From Darksidea phi (Eukaryota > Ascomycota > Dothideomycetes > Pleosporales > Lentitheciaceae): a stretch of DNA of 64,000 nucleotides. Shown here piece by piece: positions 1 through 11,424 of the stretch. The notes below the pieces were generated by a model. That model was not told the DNA's origin. It ran no database searches and saw only the letters and a list, made by a program, of their open reading frames with translations. The first letter of the stretch is position 1; every line of letters begins with the position of its first letter. The stretch covers positions 62,001 through 126,000 of the forward strand of contig JASJFT010000101.1 in NCBI GenBank assembly GCA_030770425.1. The letters run 5' to 3'. Both the position numbers and the translations under genes were made by a program.

Positions 1-3000
1 CCTTTCGAGTATGGTGAGTAGGTATGACGCGAGTTTCACCTGCTTCGAAGAGGAGGATTCTTCCATAGAGGCTATCAGGTCGAACGCATCCATGCCTTGC
101 GCAGCTTCATCCCTGATCTGCTCAAGAAATGAGACGTCGAGCTCCGTGACCATCTGAGCGTACCGAAGAATGCCGTTCTCGTGGAAGCGGGCTGATTTGC
201 TACTGTTGGAGACGAACTGGCCGATGTGGGAAATTTCCTGCATAGCTTTTGTGGCATGAAGCGAAGACTGAGCTCGGGTGATGCTACCTATAATATCTGG
301 GAGGCGGACGTTAGGCGCGATGGAATTGGCCATAGTGAATGACAGCTTGAGATAAATCTCCTGTAGCTTGGCCTGCAGCATATTAACAACGGTACAAGAG
401 ATTCATGGAGCGTACTCACCCCGAACAGCGTTGAGAAACCGTTCTGCATCAACCTGCTCTGAAATTGGTAAAACTTCCTGACCCCACCAATATTAAAAAG
501 ACCACCGCTGAACCATATCTTGCTATCCTCAAGGATGCTACTAGCCTCAAAAAATAGAGTTGTGAGGTTCTCTACACTAAGCTTGAGGTATTGAGACCAC
601 ATGTCGTACAAGTTGCTGATTTCGGTCGAGCGAAAGTCGGGCTTTGGTGAGAGGTGACCAATGAAGTATTTTGAGAGAAGCGAGGAGACTTCTGGGTTGG
701 TGTCGTGAGCAAGCTCGTGAAAAGTCTTCGTCGCATCCAAACCAGCACTAGCAGCAACGATAAGAGTACCGCCAGGGTGCATTGGGAGGAAATCGGTCAC
801 ATCGTAGACGCCGCCGTGAACGCCAATCCACATGCGTGAGCCCTTTCTATGGCCTGTGTGAACAGCGAGCTGAGACATCGGAATAACAGGGTCTGAATTG
901 GACATAGCTCGCGGACTCATGAAAATGTCGAGCATGAATCTACGTTCCGCGAATGCTGTAGCCAACAACGAGTCAGCGGTGGATTGTGTCGATGCTTGAC
1001 ACTTGTAGATCGCCTGTTTGATGCCCGACATCACGGTCTCGTAGAGGGAAACGGAACCGCAGATATACAAGTACCCTCCAAGCCCACCCTGAGTCTTCGA
1101 CATGACGAGCTCAGACACCAGGCGGCCTTGGTCGACAATAGTTGCGTCAATGTAACGAGGTTCCATGTCCCGCTCAGCCAGCTCTCGCATCATGGGATCG
1201 TATGTTAGGCCTCGTCGGTCTCGGGAGAAGGCAGTGTGGAGCTCTAGCGAACCCTCCTGCACAAGCCTGCGCAGCTCCGACTCATGAACAAACTTCTCAC
1301 GAGACTGCACGCCAAGAAATAGAATGTTTCTGCCGATACCACCCTGGACTCGTTTCTGCCAGAAGCCGCGGAAAGGCGCAATCCCAGACCCACCTGCAAA
1401 CATTGCTACGGGGACGGTCGTCGATGGTGGCAGTTGGAATTGTATAGGCCTCGACACACCTATCAAGACTTTCTGGTCATCGGCAGTGTCATTGGGATAT
1501 TCGAGCACTCCGGGGGCTGGGTTCAAGAAGCCACTGGAGACACCATAAAGTGGCAAGGCCGGTTGCACGTCGCGGAAGATCGGATTGCGAGGGGTTTCTG
1601 TACGGGATACGGTAAGATCAACCAAGCTTGGCAGTAGTTCGTCTGAAGAGTTGGAGATTGAGTACGTTCGCGGAACCTCGAGTCTGATAAGTTTCGGCAA
1701 CCATGCGAGATTGTTAAGATCAAACGCGCGGTCCCAGACGTCTTGCGGCACTTCGGCGATGGCGGTTTGGAGAAGGTCACCAATGCTTCCTTTGACGGGC
1801 CACTCGTTCGAAGCAAGAAGATTGAGTGTGGTCTGGGAAGAAGCGCGCAACGTTTGGTGAATCTGGTGAGAGGTTAGCAGTAGTAGTGAAACGGTCTACG
1901 ACACTTACTGAGTTGACCAGTTCTTTTGTTAGTGGTGCCAAATGTCCTCGTTTAAGAATATCCTTCACAGTCAAGCCAAGACTGGGAGCCTTTGAGACAA
2001 TTTCGAGATGCTTGGAAAACCGCGCCCATTCAGATCCCTGCTCAACCGGGACGATTGCATCCCACAACTCATCCAAGCCTAGTGCGGCAGCGACCTTGGC
2101 CGACTCATAGGAAGGGTTCACAGGCATGATGGCCAAACGGTCGCCTTGGATCTTGTGTTAGCACCAGTAACAATGATTACAATATACGCCGAAAGCTTAC
2201 CGGGCTGAAAGGTAATCCCAGTATCGTGTAGGTCAAAAGTGACCATACCTGTGGATCTGTTTGGATCCTGATCAATGCTTTGTCGTTCCAAGATTCGAGC
2301 TTGGAATCTACACTCCTCGAAACTTCCACGCATTTGGTGGGGCTGAACCTTCACTTCACCTCGATAAGGATGCAATCGTTCCTTCATTGATTCGGACAAA
2401 GTTCGGTGGACTTCTTCCCAGGCTCTCCCATCTGAATTTCCAGAGCCTGCATTGCCATTGGTCTCAGTCCGACCGGTTTTAGCTACGACCTCAAGGAAGC
2501 CGTAAACTTTGTACCGATGCGTTCCCATGAAGCCTCGCTCCCCTAATCATGGTAAGTTAGCAAATGCAATTGTAAGATTGAACATTATAGAGAAGGGAAA
2601 GACACACCAGCATAGCTCTCAATGATCCCCTCAAGTACACCATTAAGTTTCGGACAACCAGTTGCTTTGACGAACTCGGGTACTCGATAGTGGTTCTCAA
2701 TGGCGGCGATGAAAGCGCGAATGTTCAGTGGAAGCCATCGCCGTAGGTGGACTGCTTCTATGCCGAGAAAGCTCGTGTACTTGGCTCGACCAATGAAGGC
2801 ATCCATGAGGAGGAAGAGTGGAAGGGCGAGTCCGGAGAGGGCAGGCACACGCTTCGACAATGGGGCGCTGAACTTCGCATAACGCTGTCCCCACTCCACT
2901 GGGCTTGCAAACTGTTGCGCGTTATTGGGATTGACGCTGATCTTGTGGAAGACGTATGCGAGTTGGTCAACCAGAGCCTTGAGAGCGACTAGTTCGCGGA

Positions 3001-4106
3001 GAAGTGCGTCTGTGTCTCGGTTCATAACAGCCTCTTGACACCGCGTGACAGCTTCTACACCGGTTTGGAAGCAGCCATGCACCTCTGCCATGCAGAGGAG
3101 AAACATGGCCTCGCTTCTGTCATTGAATACAGGCCATCTCAGGTCCATGTTCTCGCATCGTGCAACGTACGGCTGGACGCTGGTCGGATCTCGGAGCTTA
3201 TAGTTGTAAATCTGTGTCTGATTAATATCCGCGTGCGAATTCGGAGCGCAATACTTACGGAAACGTCAAACTGGGTTAGATGTGGTAGAGCCCGGCCCAT
3301 CCTCGTGCATACTTGGCGAAGGGGGATAGCAATGTTCCTTGGGATACCCTTCGTCTCTTCCTCTTCGTCCTCATCCCCATGAATATTCTTGAAAGCACCT
3401 TGCGGTGGGATAACAGCGACACCGTCATTCCCATCATTCGCTTCTTCGTATCTGTAAACACTGGCCAAAATACCGAGACAAACTGTGGCCGCCCAAAGTG
3501 CTCGGTCGGGGATAATGTCCGGAGTGCCATAGACGAGTGGAAGCGTCAGGATCGAGTTGCGCATATTACCCCGAGCGACAACTCCAGGCATTCGTTCGCA
3601 GAGATCGCTCCATATCCGGCCAGGGGATGCTCGAAGCGCCACTGGCGAGTCGTTCTCGTTGGGCGGGAGGAAGCCGTGCGCTGAAGAGAGGTACCCGTCT
3701 TTCCAACCGGTCTGCGGACCAATCTGTTCAGCCCGCATAAGAACGCGGCGCGCTGGCGCACCAAGAGCAAACGCAAGCAAGTCTTTGTCTTCCGGTTGAA
3801 GGCTATCGGCATTCTTGAGACCTTTCGTGACTTCGCGAGCAGGTGCTTCGGGCATTAGCATCTCGTTCAGAGCCTTTCGTTCCTTCTCATAGAGTATCGA
3901 AGCATCTTCGGAGCCCTAGTAGATGTTAGAGAGTCCATAACACACCATGTACCTTTGCATCTTACATCTGAGTAGACGGTTGGAGCTCCCATATTCGGTT
4001 GAAAAGCGGCAAATGCACACCCGCGCGGTCCAACGCGTCCGGTTGGACAAGCTCCTCCAGATGTTGAGCCATTACGGCCGCTGACAGGACACCCTCGTAC
4101 TGACAT
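1..4106 (-). CDS. IDO-like / flavin reductase / cytochrome b5 fusion oxidoreductase (3' end outside window)
   Basis: Multi-exon minus-strand gene running off the window's left edge. The N-terminal part (about 3860-2610) resembles the indoleamine 2,3-dioxygenase fold, including the late helices and a C-terminal stretch ending near YKVYGFL. A sulfite-reductase-like FAD domain follows (GDRLAIMP near 2130, RTYSISNSS near 1650), then an NADP-binding half (GGSGIAPFRGFW, LYICGS). Next comes a cytochrome b5 domain with both haem ligands (HPGG near 780 and the His of LAHD near 710), then a helical C-terminus. Introns inferred at 3917-3966, 3212-3258, 2543-2607, about 2148-2200, about 1863-1907 and 373-419. 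The His expected to bind haem in the IDO-like domain appears replaced by Ile (2720-2722). Likely a self-contained NAD(P)H-to-haem electron chain; substrate unknown. The N-terminus is uncertain: the frame that joins the first intron correctly reads less like protein than the neighbouring frame. Confidence 0.75.
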
Positions 4107-5572
4107 CGTAACCAGCAGTGCTGCTCAGCTGTGACAATGAATGGATGGCTCGCGACCGGCGCCCTATTAGTACTTAAATAATGTGGCTCCAGGCCTTAAA
4201 CGATAGTCAATCAACGAATGGAAGTTTGCGACTCTAGACGCCAACACGCAGACGAAAATAAGAAGGCCAGAGGGGGCTCTTATTTTGGCTGTCGATACGC
4301 CGCTGGTCGAGGCTTTGACATGCTCGTCACGCCTAGCCTTAGGGCGAGTAGCCATTGCCACCCTAGGGTGACGGTGATCCAATCCCCCTTTTTCGGTGAC
4401 GAAATTTCCCAAAGGATGGACAAGTTTACGTACTCCTCATGACGCCCAGCGCTAGGCTGCGACCAGCGGATGAGCTGGTACTGGCCAGCTCTGCCGTACG
4501 TGGGGCCTTGGAGGAAGAATCTCCCGTCGAAACTGTCGGAAATCAAGCCAAGAGCGCGTGGGGCTTGCGAACGATGTCGTGATGCTCGTTGCACGGTTGG
4601 AGCTAGCGTTTAGGGGCAACCTTATAGAAAGCCGAGACGTGCCAGCAGCATGGCCGACGGCAGCAAGCGACGTCCAAGGACAGACATCCGCGGAGAAAAT
4701 CCCCCAACGACAAATGACAAGAGGAGGAAGTGCCGTCGTCCTCCAATTAGATGCTTAAAACACGAGGGCTGAGAGACTGGGTTCGGTGGCGGAATCCGGG
4801 GCTTTCTGAAACAGGGGTTCGAGATATTGTCCTCAGGCCCTCGCCAAGTGCTAAGGAGCATCAGAGCTGTAGGAGGCGTTTGCCAGCTGGAAGACCCTAG
4901 GATTAGGAGATAATGAACCAGGAGTTATAACAGCGAGGGTAGCCTTCGAATCAACTAAATTGTAAGATTGGTATATTGAAGCTACACTAAGATAGCACTA
5001 TAAGGGTTAAGAGCGGGGGCTCTTTATACCCGTATAGGCCTTGACGCGCTAAATATACTAACCTAACTGGGTGGCCAAGCCTCGGCTAAAAGACAAAGTA
5101 AAAGAAAAAAGAAAATAGTGGGGAACGAACCGGGACACCAGCAATCGTCCTTCATAATCATGCCAGCGCCTCGAAATGTTGTTCGTGTGCTGCTGCTGCT
5201 GATGACTGGTCGTGCTAAGTGGAATTGGCATTGATGCCAAGTATTCAGTCATGGCCATAACGCCACGCAACGATTCGAGCTGGTAGCGTCGCGTTATCAA
5301 ACGTTCAAGGTAATATATCTACCTGAGTGTCCAGTAAAGCAAGCCAAAAAGCTTGAAGCGTATCGCTTCGTGATCTGAGAAGTCACGAGGATGTTCATCG
5401 CAGACGCGCGGTAACAGAAGCCGATCGGAGGCTTAGTGCTCGCACATATTATTTCGACCAATCAGAGCATAGAAAATATACATGTTCGTTGTATTTCACG
5501 TGAATTAATTGCGGCGACAGGGCCGTGATTATATTATGTGGACCTCCCACTGTGACACTCTAACTCTATCGT
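4107..5572. other. Intergenic, no gene seen
   Basis: About 1.5 kb between the start of the oxidoreductase gene and the 3' end of the next minus-strand gene. Short ORFs here lack codon bias or recognisable motifs. The part from about 4900 to 5120 is AT-richer and may be old degraded repeat, but nothing identifiable remains. It should contain the oxidoreductase promoter near 4110-4500. Confidence 0.5.
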
Positions 5573-7230
5573 CTATGGCAGCGGGTTCTGAATCTTGACT
5601 ACCCATGCGCCGCGCTCAATCGTATTAACGAGAATGAAGCCACTAGGGTAGTTCGCATAAGATGACCATGTACCTACGAATTCAATACTGCCTCCCTGCT
5701 CGCCTACCTTATCATCTTCTGGATAGACATCAAACCAGGCAACTTCCTTCACCCATCGGCCCGTGGGGTCTGAAGGAATCGAGGAGATGTCGAGGACGCT
5801 GATACCGGCCCCGTAGTTGCTTTGGTAAGAGTAGTTGCCAAGAATGTACTGGTTATGGTCGATAGTGGTGCGAGGTCCCTGGTAATATCCCGTTTGCTTG
5901 GGCTTCTCGAGGTTGCGAATGTCCCAAATGTAGGTCACCGGACGACCAAGGGTTCCAGGGCCGCGGCCTTCACGCTCATCGAGCTCGTCGTCAAGGATCA
6001 AGAATTCTTGGTTGTTGACATCCAAGACCCATCCCTGATGTGTGTATGTCGCGCCCTCGTAACTGGTCACAGAAATGACTTCTGGCCATGCCTTGTCGGT
6101 GACATCGTCTGCGACAGTTAGCGAACGTCACTCAGCGTTAGGGAGGTGACGGCGAGCTTACAGATCGTGAGTGAGTCTTCGTTGTAGCCGTAGCAAATCT
6201 CTTTGCCCACATACTTGGTGTGTGGTCCCTTGTATATGAGACACTGCGCATCGTGAACATAGCCGTCCTCAGAAGCACTAAAGAAGTGTCAACGTTGTGA
6301 TATCAATATTCATTCAGGGTAACATACCATCCCTCATACTTGACGTTCGACGGATCTGCGAGATTGAGGAACTGAAGTCCACTCCTGCAGGTGCTGTTGC
6401 GAGGTTGAGCGCCCACGACATAGGCATAGCCGGTGGCCTCATTGGCAAGGACGTTATGCACGCGACCGAGGGGCAACTCTGCGGTCCAGAAGGATGTCAA
6501 ATCAGCGTCGGGGCTGAAAATTTTTGGACCTTTCTTATAGTCGATGTCCAATAGCTTCTTGAGATCGAAGATTTGGATACCGTGGCCAGGCTCTTCACTA
6601 CCAACAACGATGTAGTGCTTGTAAGTCCTGATTTCTCGCCATCGACTCGGCGCCACGCCAGTGGTCTGCGGAAGACGGCCCAAGTACCGAAGCTTTCCAG
6701 CGGTAGTAATCTATAATTGCTGTCAGACTCGATCGTAGTTGGCAAAATGGATGTTTTACTTCGGCAAAAGCAGCGCCGTCAGCTTGCGCGATGATAGCGA
6801 ACTCGCGTCCATCATCACTGACCCATCCCCAAGAACTCGATCCCAAACCGGTCTCGGAACCAAGATCAGTATGAGAGAGAAAGTGGTGTAGGTTGGCCTT
6901 TGGAAGTTAGTCAATACACAGTAGAAAAGGAGTAGAAGCGATCTGATAACATACGTTCTTGCATCGGAAGAAGAAGTCAGGCCTGTCGCGGAACGGAACG
7001 GCCTTGCCATTCTTGCACTGGGCAAAGTGAAGCTCCTCGTAGTCAGGTCCTGCAAGGGAATTTAAAACTCCCATCTCCGACTCCACCCGCAGCTGTTCCG
7101 CTTTGGCAGCCATTATCCTCTCGTGCATGACACCAGAGTCGTAGAGCTCGGCCGCGCGCTTGGGGTCCTTAGGGATCTCCTTTGCGAAAATGGCGGCCGC
7201 GAAGGCTATGAAAGCTGTAGGGTACTTCAT
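5573..7230 (-). CDS. Secreted LVIVD-repeat / beta-propeller-type protein
   Basis: Five exons with introns at 6898-6954, 6711-6759, 6278-6327 and 6109-6161; all four junctions keep frame. The protein starts MKYPTAFIAFAAAIFA, a clear signal peptide, so it should be secreted. The body resembles the fungal 'regulatory P domain' / choice-of-anchor-B proteins. It has repeated blade-like segments such as GHGIQIFDLKKLLD, GLQFLNLADPSNVKYEGW, VTYIWDIRNLEKP and GISVLDISSIPSDP, the pattern of LVIVD beta-propeller blades. The C-terminus ends in a short strand after WVVKIQNP without a GPI or membrane signal. Biochemical role unknown; homologues are usually annotated only by the domain. Neighbours give no pathway hint. 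Confidence 0.8.
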
Positions 7231-9320
7231 ATTAATAGTGGAGATTGGTGGAACTCACAGTACACAGCCAAAGTCTGCCTATGGGGCAATGCTTCTTTTA
7301 AAGCCGACGCGGAGAGTCTAGGGTCCCCGATAGCATATTGTGATTTATCAGTAAGTTCGGTAGTCGTATAAGCGAGGCTTCCCGTCAACCAGGAACAGCA
7401 CCCTGGTTATTTACTAAGGGTTCCTTCATTTAGAAGGTGGCATATGGTCCAAGGTTGCTCCAAGAGCACCAGCCGGCTAGAGCATTGCTCGTGACCAAAG
7501 ATATGGACTGTGGGTTATCTCACAGCTGCATCTCAGCCCGCCGGTAATTACTTGGCAACCGGGCCAAGCATGACTTTCGAGTTCTATACCGCAGTATGAC
7601 CGCTTGGCAGTACGCAGGAACAGTACCATAGGTAGCTATAGATTGCGCTGCATGGTCGTTGGACGCAGACGCCAGACGATTCTTCTCCAGCAACGCGTTC
7701 GACGCAGTGTAAGGTTAGACCGGCCGAGTAATTCGCGACCTAGATGCTCATGGATTCATAATGGCTATAGTGGTAGGAGCCATTTGTCGGATACGAACCG
7801 CAGGGATGCTAGATGAGGAAGGTCAGCGTTCATCGACAATTGCGACAAGACCTCTTGGCACTTTACGAAGTCTTGGATTTTCCGCCCACGGCAGTAGGAA
7901 TAAAGATAAACTTTAGGTGGCGAGAAACATGCCTGAGAATAGGAAGGAGACATGCAAGCAACCATCTGGACGCCTGTAAACCTTAAGGCGTTAGTACCGT
8001 GCTGGCGCGTACTGCGGGGTTACCGATAATCAAATGAGCGGCTATCAATTACCATTACTTTATATCAATAGAACCAGCGCGTTCGCGAATCGATTGAGGG
8101 GAGCAATGGTTATGTTCGAAAACTTATGTGGCACGCTAAAGAGCTGAGGGCTTTGTTCCCCTTCCTATTAGCGACTGACTCCCCATCCGCCCTTCTGACT
8201 TGAAAGCATGTCAACTATCGTATCCAGTTAAGAAACACAATGGATCGCAGCTATAGCATGTCACATACTTGTGCAACCTTCATCGCTTATGGACTAACGT
8301 GTATTACCTTTCGGGAGACTCGTACCTCGGCTCTGCGAAAACCCCTTGCTAGTCCGAGAGCCATCTCATAACACGAACAGCAACTCCATGTTCATTATCT
8401 AAATAAAAAACAATGACATTCCTACTCTTAAGAGGCGTCAAGATCATTCGTAGATGATTGAAAACCTCGATAGACAGGTGCCTTTCCACCTACTCAGCGT
8501 TTCAGTATCGGATATTCCTGAGCAAGCGATCAATCTCTGGTATAAGAGCTGGGGGTCCCGCATAATGAACAGATTGCAAGCTATACCGCTACGGTTTACA
8601 GAGACTTGAAGGAGAAGTTGCTTATCGTTTTGGTGGTAGGTGAACCGGGCCTACTGCACGCTCATGCTGGTGTATGCATCTTTGCTCTCAGAGCACGGCT
8701 ATGAATTTGGTCGCAGAGTACGCCAGCTATTACTGAGGAAGATAGGAAATATACCTGAAGATCGATTTTCGTTCCCCTTCCCGGTGGCTCGGTCAAAACT
8801 TAGTATCAATTTGGAAGGACTCCAAGGGCTTCTAACCCGCCAGAAAGAGGGCATAACAAAAAATGCGATTTCTGCAGATCGTAGAGCTCAGCAAGAGTCC
8901 TAAAGCACCCTATAATTCCCACCGATAAAGGAGTAGCCTATTCGCGCGCTAAAATAATTATTCGAAATCTAATTGACAGCACACCGTCTTGTATATGGTT
9001 TATGGGGATTGCTGATTCGGTCTCGAATATATTCACATTTTCATCTTGTCTGCCAAATGCTAACATCTATGTTGTCATCCCCAAAATCGTATCCGCTCCA
9101 ATTCTTCTTTCTCGGTAAATACCGAGACTGAATCCCTCCTCCCAGTTCCTTCCTTCCCACTACACAACTTTAGCTCCAAACCCAACAAGCCCTATGTTTC
9201 CCTTCATCCAAGTTCTACCCCCAGACCGGGCACTCATTCATATTCTTCTTCGCATCCCATGCCTTATTAGAACTCCACCGAACCCTCTAATCATAAAAAC
9301 CACCCGCGCCCCCTTGCCAT
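7231..9320. other. Intergenic with a possible gene fragment near 8454-8902
   Basis: About 2.1 kb upstream of the LVIVD gene. Two consecutive plus-strand reading frames, roughly 8454-8609 and 8640-8902, have a protein-like composition (for example EFGRRVRQLLLRKIGNIPED) but lie in different frames, start without a good ATG and match nothing I recognise. They may be a broken gene. The remainder shows nothing I can support. Confidence 0.3.
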
Positions 9321-9604
9321 TTAACTAATACGGATGCGTGGGCACCCATGGATATCGACTTCGCCCCAGTACCCGCGGTAGATACCCGCTTTGATGCCTT
9401 TGAGGGAGCGGAAGCCGGTGTCTTTGGCGCACTTGTCCTTTCCAAGGTCGAAGGTCTCTGGTTCGGCGAAAGGGTTGGCGATTGGGGAGCGGGCTTCGAT
9501 GGGGGGGGAGAGAGCTAGTTTGGTTTTCAGGCCGAGGCGGGGATGCCAGTATTTGGAACGGCGATGGCAAATGGTAGGAGGATGGCGAGGAAGGAAAGGT
9601 GCAT
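9321..9604 (-). pseudogene. Small secreted protein, frame-disrupted
   Basis: An ATG at 9604 opens a convincing signal peptide (MHLSFLAILLPFAIA), but this frame stops after 25 codons. Another frame then reads openly from about 9565 to the TAA at 9321-9323, giving a short, balanced, two-cysteine tail ending WGEVDIHGCPRIRIS. A perfect TATA box lies 125 bp upstream, suggesting the gene is or recently was expressed. No GT-AG intron that I can find joins the two frames correctly. A 45-bp candidate intron (GTTCCA...CTAG) keeps the first frame open, but into an implausible Ser/Pro/Thr-rich tail. Either a one-base indel (real or assembly) broke the gene, or splicing is unusual. Confidence 0.4.
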
Positions 9605-9729
9605 TGTGGTAGGTGGCGGTCGGGTGTTAGGATGTGAGTGGATAATGTAGTATGTAACCTTTGTGGATGGGGAGGTAGAGTGCTCAAGGTTAAACCAGTC
9701 AACGATTGCATGCGGGGAGGATGAAAGCC

Positions 9730-9736
9730 TTTTATA
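9730..9736 (-). promoter_or_regulatory. TATA box of the small secreted protein gene
   Basis: TATAAAA on the minus strand, 125 bp upstream of the ATG at 9604, a normal spacing for a strongly regulated fungal secreted-protein gene. Confidence 0.45.
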
Positions 9737-10666
9737 TCCATTACGCTCGATGCCAGTCGAGTTCTCCATCCAATAGATCTCGGTAATCGTACGACCTCTT
9801 ACAGTGATTGATCAGCCCAGCCTGTTAGGCACCGTCTTAACGCCTTCCATATTACCTGTACCAAGACTGGCGAGAAGCTTTGGGCACAACCGCATGACGA
9901 CCGTTCTCTGTGGTTCCCGGAATCACGTCGCCGATATTGCGTGCCATCCACGACCTTCCATAGGGTATTTCTTACGGTAGCCTTTCTGCTCGATGCATAC
10001 CTAAGGCTCTGGAAGAAGAGTACCGACTGACCCCGATACATTGGATCCTCTCAATCTGAGTGGTTGCAATCGCAATGAACGGCAGGTGAGTGCGAAGAAC
10101 AGCCCTGGACTACACATCGCTGCATTAATGGCGGCGCACTCCAAAGTGTGAATTGATAGTAGCTGAAAGACGAACAGTGAAACTTCAGGATGTCTCTCTA
10201 CAAGGAGTGGTAGGAGACTGAGGATTTAATCAACGTTAATATAGATCCTGACGTTAAAGGCACCAAAGCTTTGGAGACTACGTCTGTACAACCTTCAGCT
10301 TGCACTAGATGCAGCGCGACGCGAAGAATGCGATGGAGCGGGTTGTGAGTGGAAATGGCCGGTTTATCGTTTGCTTGGATTTGAACGAAAAGGTGATGGA
10401 TGCGAAGTTTGCGAAGAGATTGGATGATACTTAGTGTATTTTGGGTTACATTTGCTGTTCAGAAAAGGAGAGAAGTGCGAGAGGGAGAAGTCATTTTGCT
10501 CCATGCCAGTTGGTAGCCAAATGTTGTAACTTCTCCGGTATAATGCCATAGCGCCACCCAATGCTTGGATATATTTGTACACCGTTTTACAGTTGTTGAA
10601 CTTCCTCGAGCCGCTTCAACGATGCCACGCGATTCCGGAGATATCACCTTCATCCAACATCCATGT
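9737..10666. other. Intergenic, no gene seen
   Basis: Space between the small secreted protein promoter and the 3' end of COA3. Only short, unbiased ORFs are present; the last few hundred bases probably form the COA3 3' UTR and terminator. Confidence 0.5.
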
Positions 10667-11040
10667 CTATTGATTTCTCGCTGCCACGGCCTGCTGTACG
10701 CTCTGAGTTGTGCCGAGTTGCTGCGCGGGTCGCTTGACGGGCTCGTCGGGCACAATGACATCGTCGAACTCGTCTTGAGAGATGACGTTGATCGTATATG
10801 CATCTGCGCATGGTTAGAAACCAGTCCAAGTACATGTCGGCTGGCGGGTATACAGATGCTGACCACCAGCCCGAAGATGGCGAAGCCGGTGATGGTGTTC
10901 TTGATCAGATAGGGCGCGCGTGCTCGCAAGAGGGCGGGTTGCGCCCGCATCTTCTCGTCATAGTAGGTTGACTGGAAGGGTTTGCTGGATTCATCAGAAC
11001 ACACGTGATGCAATCAACGCACGAAGACTCACTAAGGCAT
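10667..11040 (-). CDS. COA3: Cytochrome c oxidase assembly factor 3, mitochondrial inner membrane
   Basis: A 91-aa protein from three exons. The start codon sits in a strong context (GTCGCCATGCC), and only 8 coding bases precede the first intron (10985-11032). The second intron (10804-10853, donor GTATAC) falls inside the transmembrane region. The spliced protein has the family pattern: a basic N-terminus, one transmembrane segment (TITGFAIFGLVVSIYAYTI) and the hallmark ISQDEFDDVIVP just after it. Coa3 is a small inner-membrane protein that binds newly made Cox1 with Cox14 and couples Cox1 synthesis to complex IV assembly. It is divergent from PTA1 with 384 bp between start codons, so they probably share a promoter region. 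The first splice was chosen because it alone keeps the frame from the Kozak-like ATG. Confidence 0.85.
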
Positions 11041-11424
11041 GGCGACGGCGGGCGAGCTGGCGATGCGCTCAACTTTGGCGGGGAAGGAGAAGTCGTCCGA
11101 CCGGTTGAGGCTCTTTTTTGCGCACGGGCCTTTTCTTGGCACGCGTCTTTCATGGGCAGGGCTAACCGCCGGTCCTGCAGCTCCCAACACTCACTCGACA
11201 CCACCGTAGACTCGCCAGACTCACCACAGACTCCCCCATTCTACTTCTTACGCTCCTTCCTCCTCTTAGCCGACCACGGAATTGTCTGGGATGCGGCTGC
11301 CTGCAGCGGTGGATACACGGCCTTTGTCGCGCTACCTTAGTTTGACAGCACGCGTGTGAACAAGCTACACTCTATCTCAAAGAAACAAACCTCTTCTTCT
11401 TGCACTGCTCTCTCCGTCACAACC
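11041..11424. promoter_or_regulatory. Divergent promoter region COA3 / PTA1
   Basis: 384 bp between two start codons facing apart, holding both 5' UTRs and promoters. No TATA box is obvious, as expected for housekeeping genes. Confidence 0.5.

Noticed and set aside
8640..8903. 87-aa ORF as a complete gene
   Set aside because: It starts only at GTG, has no recognisable motif, and the upstream coding-like stretch is in another frame; kept as a possible fragment within the intergenic entry.
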